A DNA stretch of 64,000 nt from NCBI GenBank assembly GCA_964410725.1, contig CAYPID010000008.1, positions 1 through 64,000 of the forward strand. The letters run 5' to 3'. Numbering within the stretch: the first letter of the stretch is position 1; each line of letters starts with the position of its first letter. The stretch comes from CALAZP01 sp964410725 (GTDB lineage: Bacteria > Bacteroidota > Bacteroidia > Chitinophagales > Saprospiraceae). The translations under genes and the position numbers were made by a program. The notes below the pieces were generated by a model. That model did no database searches and was not told the DNA's origin. It worked only from the letters and a program-made list of their open reading frames with translations. Of the stretch, positions 36,279 to 44,120 are shown piece after piece.

Positions 36279-37460
36279 ATGAGTTGTACAGGATGCTCGA
36301 CTAATATTGAGAATGGAAAGGTAGGAGGATGTCAAAATAATGGCGGATGTTCTACGGGTGGATGCAATAGAATGAATAGTTTCGATTGGTTAACCATGAC
36401 GGAGATATCTGATCCTATGGCATTTGATTATGTGGAAGTTAGTTTTAAAAACGGGTCTAGAAAAGGATTTTACAAAAATCACGAGATTAATAAGGTGAGT
36501 TCTGGAGAAATGGTGGTTGTGGAAGCTTCGAGTGGTTATGATATTGGAGAGGTTAGTTTGTCAGGAGAGTTGGTTCGACTTCAAATGAAGAAAAAGTCAG
36601 TAGCTATCTCTGAGGTTGAATTCAGTGTAATTAGGAAAGCCAATGAGCGAGATTTAGAAAAATTGGAGGAGGCTAGATTATCAGAAAGGGAGGTCATGAT
36701 AAAAGCTCGTGTGATAGCTAGAAAGTTAGGATTAAATATGAAGTTGGGGGATGTTGAATTTCAAGGAGATAAGCGAAAGGCCACTTTTTTTTATACGGCA
36801 GATGGGCGAGTAGATTTTAGGGAGCTTATTCGTCATTATGCTAAGGACTTTAGGGTAAAAATTGAAATGAGGCAAATTGGTGCGCGACAGGAATCTGCAA
36901 GAATTGGGGGAATTGGTTCTTGTGGAAGAGAATTGTGTTGTTCAACCTGGCTCACAGATTTCAAATCCGTGAGTACTTCTGCGGCCAGATATCAAAATTT
37001 AGCTATTAATCAAGCTAAACTTTCGGGTCAATGCGGAAGGCTTAAATGTTGTTTGAATTATGAATTAGATACCTATTTGGAGGCATTAGAGGAGTTTCCT
37101 ACTAAAGCGGATAGATTGGAAACGGAAGCTGGGCATGCATTTTTGGTAAAGACGGATATTTTTAAAGGAATCATGTACTATGCCTATGAAAAGGAAGGCA
37201 TGAGGGGTAAATTCTATCCTTTAAATTTAGAGCGGGTTAAGTACATTCTTGCATTAAATAAAAAAGGAAATAAGCCGGTAGAGCTTCAAGATAAGGAAAC
37301 CATTGAAGAAGCAACACCAGTAGCAGATTATGCGGATGTGACGGGGTTCATCGAATTACCTCCTGACGAAAAGAAAAAGCAAAAGAGAAGGAGACCCAAA
37401 AAGGGCGGCGGGCGCAGACCACCTTCGAACAATAGGAGAAATCGAAATAAACGAGATTAA
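36279..37460 (+). CDS. PSP1-domain protein, RicT (YaaT)-like
   Basis: 393 residues. The N terminus carries five cysteines (positions 3, 6, 18, 24 and 29) in a Gly/Asn-rich stretch, probably for an iron-sulfur cluster. The PSP1 domain (about 60-310) has RKLGLNMKLGDVEFQGDKRK, GGIGSCGRELCCSTWL and SGQCGRLKCCLNYE, the last two with conserved cysteine groups. In Bacillus RicT works with RicA and RicF in RNase Y-dependent mRNA processing, but RicA and RicF are not seen here. The C-terminal 50 residues are basic (KKKQKRRRPKKGGGRR), suited to RNA binding. The function in Bacteroidota is not settled. Confidence 0.85.
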   Translation: MSCTGCSTNIENGKVGGCQNNGGCSTGGCNRMNSFDWLTMTEISDPMAFDYVEVSFKNGSRKGFYKNHEINKVSSGEMVVVEASSGYDIGEVSLSGELVRLQMKKKSVAISEVEFSVIRKANERDLEKLEEARLSEREVMIKARVIARKLGLNMKLGDVEFQGDKRKATFFYTADGRVDFRELIRHYAKDFRVKIEMRQIGARQESARIGGIGSCGRELCCSTWLTDFKSVSTSAARYQNLAINQAKLSGQCGRLKCCLNYELDTYLEALEEFPTKADRLETEAGHAFLVKTDIFKGIMYYAYEKEGMRGKFYPLNLERVKYILALNKKGNKPVELQDKETIEEATPVADYADVTGFIELPPDEKKKQKRRRPKKGGGRRPPSNNRRNRNKRD

Positions 37461-37494
37461 TATTTTACCCAACAAATAGATAAAAACAATAAAA

Positions 37495-38895
37495 ATGAAT
37501 TACGAAGTTGTTGTAATTGGATCAGGTCCGGGTGGATATGTAGCGGCAATACGAGCGGCTCAATTAGGAAAGAAAACAGCTATTGTAGAAAAGTATAGCA
37601 CATTGGGAGGTACATGTCTAAATGTTGGTTGTATTCCTTCCAAAGCACTTTTAGACTCTTCGGAACACTACCACAATGCCCAAAAGCGATTTGTTGAGCA
37701 CGGTATTAATGTAAAGGGGTTAGAGTTAAATATGCCTCAAATGATTGAAAGAAAGAATGAGGTAGTTAGTCAGACGGTTAAGGGTTTATCATTTTTGATG
37801 GGTAAGAATAAAATTGACGTTTATCATGGCCATGGCTCATTGGAGGATAGAAATACCATTGCGATAGCGGGGGCAGATGGAACAACTAAAATCAAGGGAG
37901 AAAAGATTATCCTTGCAACGGGTTCCAAGCCAATTGTCCCCCCTGCTTTTAACTATGATAAAAAGCGAGTAATAACTTCCACAGAAGCATTAAATATCAA
38001 AAAACTTCCAGCTAAAATGATCGTTATTGGTGGCGGCGTTATTGGTTTGGAATTAGGTTCTGTGTACAGTCGCCTTGGAACAGAGGTGACCGTAATTGAA
38101 TACCTGGATGGCATATTGCCTGGAATGGATAAAGATTGCGGGAAGGAATTGATGAAGACGCTTAAAAAATCAGGGGTTAACTTCTTCGTCGGCCATTCCG
38201 TGCAAAAGGTAACAGCTACCAGTAAAGGGGTAAAAGTTGAAGTTCAGAAAAAGGGAACGGAAGAAGCCTTTACTTTAGAGGCAGACTATTGCTTGGTCGC
38301 TATTGGGAGGAGAGCTTATACGGATGGATTAGGGCTTGAAAAGGTTGGTATTTCAACGGACGAAAGAGGGAGAATTGAGGTTAATGAACATTTAGAGACC
38401 AGCCAACCGGGTATTTATGCCATCGGTGATGTGGTAAAAGGTGCTATGTTGGCCCACAAAGCAGAGGAAGAAGGTGTAATGGTAGCAGAAATTATTGCAG
38501 GGCAAAAACCACATATCAATTATAATTTGATTCCTGGGGTTGTTTACACCTGGCCAGAGGTAGCAAGTGTAGGGCAAACGGAAGAGCAATTAAAATCCAA
38601 TGGAATAGTATATAAGGTTGGTAAATTTCCCATGAAAGCCTTGGGTAGAGCCAGAGCTAGTATGGATACAGACGGGTTTGTTAAGGTTTTAGCTGACGCT
38701 AAAAGCGATGAAATTTTGGGGGTTCACATGGTAGGTCCTAGAACAGCGGATATGATAGCGGAGGCGGTTGCTTTAATGGAATTTAGAGCATCTGCTGAAG
38801 ATGTGGCTAGAATAAGCCATGCTCATCCTACCTATACAGAAGCATTCAAAGAAGCCGCTTTGGCAGCTTCGGATAACCGTGCTTTACACATTTAA
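37495..38895 (+). CDS. lpdA: Dihydrolipoyl dehydrogenase (E3)
   Basis: 466 residues, full length. It reoxidises dihydrolipoamide in the pyruvate and 2-oxoglutarate dehydrogenase complexes, giving NADH. The FAD site is VVVIGSGPGGYVAAIRAAQLG; the redox disulfide is in GGTCLNVGCIPSKALL; the NAD site is IVIGGGVIGLELGSVYSRLG; the second FAD motif is GIYAIGDV; the catalytic His-Glu pair lies in HAHPTYTEAF. It ends convergently with rsmI, sharing TTAA (38892-38895) as both stops. No E1 or E2 genes are nearby. Confidence 0.97.
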   Translation: MNYEVVVIGSGPGGYVAAIRAAQLGKKTAIVEKYSTLGGTCLNVGCIPSKALLDSSEHYHNAQKRFVEHGINVKGLELNMPQMIERKNEVVSQTVKGLSFLMGKNKIDVYHGHGSLEDRNTIAIAGADGTTKIKGEKIILATGSKPIVPPAFNYDKKRVITSTEALNIKKLPAKMIVIGGGVIGLELGSVYSRLGTEVTVIEYLDGILPGMDKDCGKELMKTLKKSGVNFFVGHSVQKVTATSKGVKVEVQKKGTEEAFTLEADYCLVAIGRRAYTDGLGLEKVGISTDERGRIEVNEHLETSQPGIYAIGDVVKGAMLAHKAEEEGVMVAEIIAGQKPHINYNLIPGVVYTWPEVASVGQTEEQLKSNGIVYKVGKFPMKALGRARASMDTDGFVKVLADAKSDEILGVHMVGPRTADMIAEAVALMEFRASAEDVARISHAHPTYTEAFKEAALAASDNRALHI

Positions 38896-39563
38896 GATTT
38901 ATTGCCTGAGACGATAATTACAATTTCACCTCTTACTTTGCCAGCATTCGAAAAATGTTGGTAAAGTTCCAATAGGGTATTGTTAAGCACTTCTTCATGA
39001 ACTTTCGAAAGCTCTCTTGCTACAGCAGCGGATCTTGTTTCTCCACAACATTCAACTAACTGTTGAAGGGTTTTGATTAGTCTATGAGGTGATTCATAGA
39101 GGATAAAAGTATGAGGCAAATTGGATAAAAATTGCAATCTCGTAAGCCGCCCTTTTTTATGTGGGAGGAAACCTTCAAAAAAAAATTTGTCGCACGGAAT
39201 ACCCGAGGCTACCAATGCTGGAATTAGCGCTGTTGGACCGGGAAGGGCAACTACTCTGACACCCGCCTCCCAACAAGCCCTAGTGAGTAAAAAACCGGGA
39301 TCAGAAATCCCTGGTGTTCCTGCATCAGATAGCAAAGCCATAGGTGTGCCAGTGGCTAATTGGTCAATTATTGATTTGGTTTTGGCATGTTCGTTGAAAG
39401 AATGGAAAGCAATGGTTTTAGTTTCAATCTGGTAATGCTTCAACAGCACCGAAGAGGTTCGGGTATCTTCTGCTAAAATTAGAGAGACTTCTTTAAGGAC
39501 CTTAACGGCTCTAAAAGTAATATCCTCAAGGTTCCCAATAGGGCTAGGGACCAAATACAGCAT
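38892..39563 (-). CDS. rsmI: 16S rRNA (cytidine1402-2'-O)-methyltransferase
   Basis: 223 residues. It methylates C1402 of 16S rRNA in the decoding centre using SAM. The SAM motifs LYLVPSPIGNLEDITFRAVKVLKEV, ILAEDTRTSSVLLKHY, ALLSDAGTPGISDPG and VVALPGPTALIPALVASG are all clear, with FFEGFLPHKKGRR-like region. Compared with E. coli RsmI (286) it lacks a C-terminal domain, as in many short members. It starts on the purS stop codon (TAATG overlap, 1 base) in the pssA-purS-rsmI run. Confidence 0.95.
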   Translation of the reverse strand: MLYLVPSPIGNLEDITFRAVKVLKEVSLILAEDTRTSSVLLKHYQIETKTIAFHSFNEHAKTKSIIDQLATGTPMALLSDAGTPGISDPGFLLTRACWEAGVRVVALPGPTALIPALVASGIPCDKFFFEGFLPHKKGRLTRLQFLSNLPHTFILYESPHRLIKTLQQLVECCGETRSAAVARELSKVHEEVLNNTLLELYQHFSNAGKVRGEIVIIVSGNKS

Positions 39564-39820
39564 TACCCCTTCAGTTCCTCCAAATCAATGGAGTAATTTT
39601 CCATAATTAAGTTGGCCAACAGCTTTTTCGTAGCAATTTCGGCATCTTCTTGGGCTTTAGAGAAACTATCGGCATCAATAATACATTCAATATTCTTACC
39701 TACTCGGACAGTAGAAATAGAATCAATCCCAACATTGATAAGGTTTTTTCCGACTGTTTTTCCCTGGGGATCTAACAGTTCTGGTTTGGGCATGATTTTG
39801 ATGGTTGCTTTAAACTTCAT
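39563..39820 (-). CDS. purS: Phosphoribosylformylglycinamidine synthase subunit PurS
   Basis: 85 residues, the full size of PurS. It dimerises and bridges PurL and PurQ in the fourth step of purine synthesis. Typical features are KFKATIKIMPKPELLDPQGKTV at the start, VGIDSISTVRVGKNIE in the middle and the LLANLIMENYSI end. Its first four bases overlap pssA (ATGA) and its stop overlaps rsmI. PurL and PurQ are not in the window, so the complex is assembled from unlinked genes. Presence of PurS implies a small-type PurL somewhere in the genome. Confidence 0.93.
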   Translation of the reverse strand: MKFKATIKIMPKPELLDPQGKTVGKNLINVGIDSISTVRVGKNIECIIDADSFSKAQEDAEIATKKLLANLIMENYSIDLEELKG

Positions 39821-40518
39821 TTTAGATTTTTTCCTGGTAGCAAATGTACAACAACAGAATAAAATATATAACAGGTCATGGTGATGGCAAGGGCTGCAAA
39901 AGGTATAAAAATTAAGGCGACCAATCCAATTATCAAGATAATATATCTGGGTTCATTAGTTTTCCAATGCAGCGTTTTAGTTTTAAGACTAAACATTTTT
40001 ATTTTAGAAATCATCAAAAGGGCCACCACAATCAAAACAGGAGGCAATAATAAGGTGGGGTTCATCTTAATACCAAAAATCATGGTTTCATTAAGAAGTC
40101 CATACCATATATAACCCAATAAGGTTAAAGCTCCGGCGGGCGTTGGTAACCCCGTAAAGGCACTATGATTACTAGGTGTAATATTAAAACGAGCCAATCT
40201 CAAGGCAGCAGAGAGGGTAAAAAGTATAGCAATGTGGGGTAACCAGATTGGCGCGTCTATTTGTATGAGTAACGAAAAAGCGAGAAAAGAAGGGGCAACG
40301 CCAAAAGAAACAAGGTCTGCAAGAGAATCGAGTTCTTTCCCTAATTCCGAAAAGGCATTGAGCAATCTCGCTAAGGCACCATCCAATAAATCCGCAAGCG
40401 CAGCGCCGAGAATAAGGTAAATCGCATTTTCGTATTGTTCTAAGGAAGTGGATACAATTGATAAGAAGCCTAAAGCCAAATTAAGTGCTGTAATGCTATT
40501 GGGTATGTGTTTAATCAT
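39817..40518 (-). CDS. pssA: CDP-diacylglycerol--serine O-phosphatidyltransferase
   Basis: 233 residues with about eight hydrophobic segments. It makes phosphatidylserine, the precursor of phosphatidylethanolamine. The CDP-alcohol phosphotransferase motif DG-x2-AR-x8-G-x3-D-x3-D is complete (LLDGALAR then GKELDSLADLVSFGVAP). The N terminus IPNSITALNLALGFLSI is typical of type II PssA. It heads the pssA-purS-rsmI run; the ATG lies 45 bases from a TACATTTG element. Confidence 0.95.
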   Translation of the reverse strand: MIKHIPNSITALNLALGFLSIVSTSLEQYENAIYLILGAALADLLDGALARLLNAFSELGKELDSLADLVSFGVAPSFLAFSLLIQIDAPIWLPHIAILFTLSAALRLARFNITPSNHSAFTGLPTPAGALTLLGYIWYGLLNETMIFGIKMNPTLLLPPVLIVVALLMISKIKMFSLKTKTLHWKTNEPRYIILIIGLVALIFIPFAALAITMTCYIFYSVVVHLLPGKNLK

Positions 40519-40562
40519 AAAGTAAAATATGAAAGATTGTATAAAGGTAATAGGAATAATAC

Positions 40563-40576
40563 CAAATGTATCTTTG
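40563..40576. promoter_or_regulatory. Bidirectional -7 promoter core between pssA and lptC
   Basis: The sequence CAAATGTATCTTTG holds two overlapping TAnnTTTG elements that share the central TA: TATCTTTG on the plus strand (40569-40576) and TACATTTG on the minus strand (40563-40570). The minus one suits pssA (ATG 45 bases away). The plus one would give lptC a leader of about 80 bases. No TTG at standard -33 spacing on either side. Confidence 0.4.
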
Positions 40577-40593
40577 TTAAAGAGGGATAAACC

Positions 40594-40620
40594 ATGAAGA
40601 GCTTAAAAAATAAGCTTTAA
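40594..40620 (+). other. Possible eight-codon leader ORF with hairpin before lptC
   Basis: ATG at 40594 opens MKSLKNKL then TAA, preceded by a purine-rich AGAGGG. A hairpin (AGCTTA 40600-40605 with TAAGCT 40611-40616, extended by a G-U and an A-U pair) overlaps it. Too short to be convincing; recorded because it lies in the leader that the 40569 promoter would create. Confidence 0.2.
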
Positions 40621-40635
40621 AGTGGCAAACAGTCA

Positions 40636-40643
40636 TAACTTTG
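40636..40643 (+). promoter_or_regulatory. Candidate -7 element for lptC
   Basis: TAACTTTG is an exact TAnnTTTG match 22 bases before the GTG of lptC, giving a leader of about 15 bases. A -33 TTG is not visible at usual spacing. This is the closer of two candidate lptC promoters. Confidence 0.4.
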
Positions 40644-40664
40644 TGAAGTACAAATTAGACCATA

Positions 40665-41216
40665 GTGTTGAGAAAAATCTGGTTACTTGTTTTAATTTAT
40701 TCGACAGCTTGTACTGTTAGAGAACCGATTGAACCGAAAGAGGATTTGGTGTTAGATCCGCAAAAGGAGTATGCGGTAAATATTGAAATGTTATACAGTG
40801 ACTCTGCGAAGATTAAAGCAAAAATTAATGCGGGATTGTTAGTGAAATACAATGACCAAAGAGATAGCTACGAAGAATTTTTGAATGGGGTGAGAGTAGA
40901 GTTTTTCGATCAAGAGGAGCAAGTCAGTAGTGTTTTAACTGGCAAATATGCCATACGATATGGAGGAGAAGATTTAATTTACATTAGGGATAGCGTGGTT
41001 TGGGAAAGTAAGAAGGAGGAAAAGTTAGAGACTTCAGAATTAATATGGGACGATCGAAAGCAATTGGTTTACACCAAGAAGTTTTGCGTAATTCAAAGGC
41101 CGGGAGAGCTGATCTTAAGCCAGGGATTTGAAGCCAATCAAGATTTTACCGAAATTAAGCTAAATGCTATTGAGGGGGAAATTGCCAATAGTGTACTTAA
41201 AGAAAAGGAAGAATGA
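40665..41216 (+). CDS. lptC: LPS export component LptC (lipoprotein form)
   Basis: 183 residues. The frame opens with GTG at 40665, with TTG next to it. A short signal peptide ends in the lipobox STAC, so C16 should be lipidated, unlike the helix-anchored E. coli LptC. The rest forms a LptC-like beta-jellyroll pattern (YSDSAKIKAKINAGLLVKY, GVRVEFFDQEEQVSSVLTGKYAIRY, VYTKKFCVIQRPGELILSQGFEANQDF). It hands LPS from LptB2FG towards LptA. The other lpt genes are not nearby. It overlaps the CNNM gene by 4 bases (ATGA). Confidence 0.85.
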   Translation: MLRKIWLLVLIYSTACTVREPIEPKEDLVLDPQKEYAVNIEMLYSDSAKIKAKINAGLLVKYNDQRDSYEEFLNGVRVEFFDQEEQVSSVLTGKYAIRYGGEDLIYIRDSVVWESKKEEKLETSELIWDDRKQLVYTKKFCVIQRPGELILSQGFEANQDFTEIKLNAIEGEIANSVLKEKEE

Positions 41217-42454
41217 TATTTCTATTGATTTTAATTTTTTTATTGTTTTCCGCCTTATTCTCGGGGGCTGAAATTGCTTTTGTATCGGCGAGTAAACTAA
41301 AAGTAGAACTTCGTAAAAAGCGAGGATCCCGAAGGGGAAGGATATTAGGAGCATTCTTTGATGATCCCAATAATTTTTTGGGTACGATGCTAGTTGGTAA
41401 TAATATTAGTTTGGTTGTTTTTACATTTTTGATGACCAAACTTTTATCACCAGTATTCAACGGTTGGATTCACAATGATTTGGCTTTGTTGCTGGTAAAT
41501 ACCCTAATGATTACAGTGGTTATTTTAATATTTGGAGAATTTTTACCTAAAACCTTTTTTAGGATTTACGCGGATGATATTTTGTATTTCTTAACCTACC
41601 CATTAAAATTTTTGCAAATCGTTCTTTGGTTGCCGTCGAGGATGATGACAAAAATTACAGAGTTTCTTTTGAGAAGGTTAATTAAAAACCCTTCAGATTA
41701 TGAAAAGGATACTTTCACCAGACTAGATTTAGAAAACTTTATCAATAGTTCCAGGACCGAAGATCACGAGGAGATAGATAAGGAGTTATTGGGAAAAGCG
41801 TTGAATTTGAAGGGAACGAGGGTTAGGGAATGTATGGTTCCCAGACCAGAGGTAGAAAGTATAGATTGTAGTGCCAATATTGAGGAATTGGAATCTTTGT
41901 TTTTGTCTACTAAACTTTCTAGAATTTTAGTGGTAAAGGGGGAAATTGATAATGTAGTCGGTTATGTTCATCACCAACAACTTTTATCGCAGATGGATTC
42001 TATAGATAAGATGGTGCTCAAAATTAATTTTGTTCCGGAGACTATGTTGGTGACTGATTTGATGAATAAGATGATTGCTTCCAGAATAAATATTTCGTGT
42101 GTGGTTGATGAATTTGGCGGGGTTGCTGGGGTCATCACTTTGGAGGACATATTGGAGGAAATTTTTGGCGAGATAGAGGATGAGTACGACGACGAGATAG
42201 AGTATACAGAGCTCCAATTAGAAGAGGGGGAATATTTGTTTTCAGGCAGACTAGAAATAGATTACTTGAATGAGAAATATCAGGATATATCTTTTCCCGA
42301 AGGGGATTATCATACTTTATCGGGGTATCTGGTAATGACCATGGAGACTATTCCGAAGAAAGATGCTCGTATAGAATTAGACGGTTATCTTTTTACTTTA
42401 GAAAACGTAACCGAAACTAAAATTGAAACGGTAAGGGTCAAGAAGTTGGGTTAA
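41213..42454 (+). CDS. CNNM-domain/CBS-pair membrane protein (hemolysin C/CorC family, GldE-like)
   Basis: 413 residues. The CNNM (DUF21) domain (about 1-180) has four hydrophobic segments, LFSGAEIAFVSASKLK, and LVGNNISLVVFTFLM. A CBS pair (about 200-320) starts RVRECMVPRPEVESID and includes VVDEFGGVAGVITLEDILEEIFGEIEDEYD. A CorC_HlyC transporter-associated domain ends it (FSGRLEIDYLNEKY). Relatives act in Mg2+/Co2+ export; the Flavobacteriia member GldE affects gliding. Without a gldD neighbour I cannot assign it as GldE. It overlaps lptC by 4 bases and its last 17 bases overlap the convergent membrane-protein gene. Confidence 0.88.
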   Translation: MIFLLILIFLLFSALFSGAEIAFVSASKLKVELRKKRGSRRGRILGAFFDDPNNFLGTMLVGNNISLVVFTFLMTKLLSPVFNGWIHNDLALLLVNTLMITVVILIFGEFLPKTFFRIYADDILYFLTYPLKFLQIVLWLPSRMMTKITEFLLRRLIKNPSDYEKDTFTRLDLENFINSSRTEDHEEIDKELLGKALNLKGTRVRECMVPRPEVESIDCSANIEELESLFLSTKLSRILVVKGEIDNVVGYVHHQQLLSQMDSIDKMVLKINFVPETMLVTDLMNKMIASRINISCVVDEFGGVAGVITLEDILEEIFGEIEDEYDDEIEYTELQLEEGEYLFSGRLEIDYLNEKYQDISFPEGDYHTLSGYLVMTMETIPKKDARIELDGYLFTLENVTETKIETVRVKKLG

Positions 42455-43274
42455 AATCATTAGAAGGATGTTCTTCTTGAGCATGGGTCAATTGGGTAAT
42501 ATCGGCAAATGCTATATAGAGTGCAATGTAAAGGACGGGGATTAGAAAATAGGCGGCGATTACTAAGAGGGCCAATAAAAAAACACCCAAAGAGGGTATG
42601 AGTGTGGCTATTAAAGCTATTGGGAAATAGGCGACAAAGAACAAGCTAATGAAAGAAAGAATCATTCTAAACACGGCCCACCATTTTTTGGTGACTAATG
42701 CACGGCTGTATTCAAGTGCTTTGAGAAAATTTACTTTATAGAATATTAGAAATTGGGTGCTGAAAACAAAGGCTATAGACAGGAATACTAAAGGAATCAG
42801 ATTGAGGAAAAAGACCGTGGATGTTTTTTGAGGTAAATCAGGTAAATCAGTAGGTGCCTCCAACGGATTATCCAGGAGTTGTTGATACCATTCCAGCAAG
42901 CCAGATTGGTAGAAGTTAAACAGAGTAGGTGATAGGACGAGTAGGTAAATAGCATAAGTTAGCCCAGTTAATAAGGAAACTTGGACAATGTATTGAAAGC
43001 CTCCGAAGAAATCAGAAAAAGCTGCTGATCCGGTTGATTTGATTTGGTGGGTTGCTAGGTAATATCCTAATCCTAAAGCGGGACTGACTACAAAAGTTCC
43101 TAATATCGAACCTATTGATGGCACAAAACTTAAGGTCAGTTGAATGGCAGTACTCAAAACCACAAACCCCAAATAAGAAGTGGCATTTTGCTTGAACAAG
43201 GCCCACGCTTCAAAAATATATCTTCTTGAATCAAAAATAAATCCTTCTTCAATAAGGCTTTTAAATGCTTTCAT
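42438..43274 (-). CDS. Polytopic membrane protein of unknown function
   Basis: 278 residues, about six membrane spans (for example YLGFVVLSTAIQLTLSFV, VSLLTGLTYAIYLLVLSPTLF, LNLIPLVFLSIAFVFSTQFLIFY, ILSFISLFFVAYFPIALIATLI, VFLLALLVIAAYFLIPVLYIALYIAF). The start GFIFDSRRYIFEAWALFKQN and the amphipathic FYKVNFLKALEYSRALVTKKWW element recall DUF975 and related families that sit in the membrane as repeats. I do not recognise a specific function. Its start overlaps the TPR gene upstream by 14 bases, and it is the last gene of the flippase operon. Confidence 0.7.
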   Translation of the reverse strand: MKAFKSLIEEGFIFDSRRYIFEAWALFKQNATSYLGFVVLSTAIQLTLSFVPSIGSILGTFVVSPALGLGYYLATHQIKSTGSAAFSDFFGGFQYIVQVSLLTGLTYAIYLLVLSPTLFNFYQSGLLEWYQQLLDNPLEAPTDLPDLPQKTSTVFFLNLIPLVFLSIAFVFSTQFLIFYKVNFLKALEYSRALVTKKWWAVFRMILSFISLFFVAYFPIALIATLIPSLGVFLLALLVIAAYFLIPVLYIALYIAFADITQLTHAQEEHPSNDFNPTS

Positions 43275-44109
43275 GGTGACAAATCAGTTCAGAGAATTTT
43301 TCGAGAGTTATTAAGCCCCAATCACTTAGGAGTTGCAACACTTTAGATTGACTTTTGGATGCAAATGCTACTACGGTTGTGGGAGCTGGAGGATCTACCT
43401 TATGAACATAAAATTCTTTGGAATTGGAGTGGAACAAGGAGATATTGGACCAAACTTCGAATCCTATGCCTGCTGATGCGGCCATTTTTTCCAAAATGGA
43501 TATAGCCTCAGCGTCATTGGTGGATAGGGTGGAGGAGAAGGTGTTGTAATGGGCGGTTTTTATCTTCTCCTTAACAGGAAAAACGGGTAATTTCATTTTG
43601 CTAATGACCACGGATTCCCTAGATTGTAACCTATCATAAAGGATGGTGTCTCCAAATTTGAGTGAGTTGTCGGGATGTGGAATACTGATAATTTCTGCAA
43701 CAGTAGGGTTGATGGTTCTCGCCAGAAGAATTTCCGTGAGGTTATCGTGTACTGTTTTTACAGCAACTGGGTTATTTTGAAAAAGAGGGACGGAAAACCC
43801 AAATTTTTGCCAGACCCTTTTAGCAATTCGAGGTTTGTTCAAGCGCTCTGCAGACACTCCTAAAATCCACCAAATATCTTTGTTTGCCGAATTTATAGCT
43901 ACGGATTTTTTGGCAAAGTGGAAAGCGGGTTTCCATTCATTTCTATGGTGGTATACGGAGGTAAGGCGCTCATAGCCCAAAGCATTTTGAGGGTATATTT
44001 TAACTGCTTTTCTGAACAATTTGACGGCGTTGTAAACGTCGCCCTTGTCGATGAGTTGGTCACCCTGTTCGATTAAAATTTGGCATTGCATTTCCTGTTC
44101 ATCTTTCAT
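43261..44109 (-). CDS. TPR-containing protein with unidentified C-terminal domain
   Basis: 282 residues. Two to three tetratricopeptide repeats occupy about 10-105 (GDVYNAVKLFRKAVKIYPQN, NEWKPAFHFAKKSVAINSAN, KDIWWILGVSAERLNK). The next 180 residues form a mixed alpha/beta region (AEIISIPHPDNSLKFGDTILYD; ISILEKMAASAGIGFEVWSNISLF; PTTVVAFASKSQSKVLQLLSDWGL) that I cannot match. No signal peptide or membrane span. It lies 11 bases after the flippase and overlaps the membrane protein, so it may be an adaptor for a surface-polysaccharide or envelope process. Function unknown. Confidence 0.65.
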   Translation of the reverse strand: MKDEQEMQCQILIEQGDQLIDKGDVYNAVKLFRKAVKIYPQNALGYERLTSVYHHRNEWKPAFHFAKKSVAINSANKDIWWILGVSAERLNKPRIAKRVWQKFGFSVPLFQNNPVAVKTVHDNLTEILLARTINPTVAEIISIPHPDNSLKFGDTILYDRLQSRESVVISKMKLPVFPVKEKIKTAHYNTFSSTLSTNDAEAISILEKMAASAGIGFEVWSNISLFHSNSKEFYVHKVDPPAPTTVVAFASKSQSKVLQLLSDWGLITLEKFSELICHHESI

Positions 44110-44120
44110 TCCAAGCCTCT

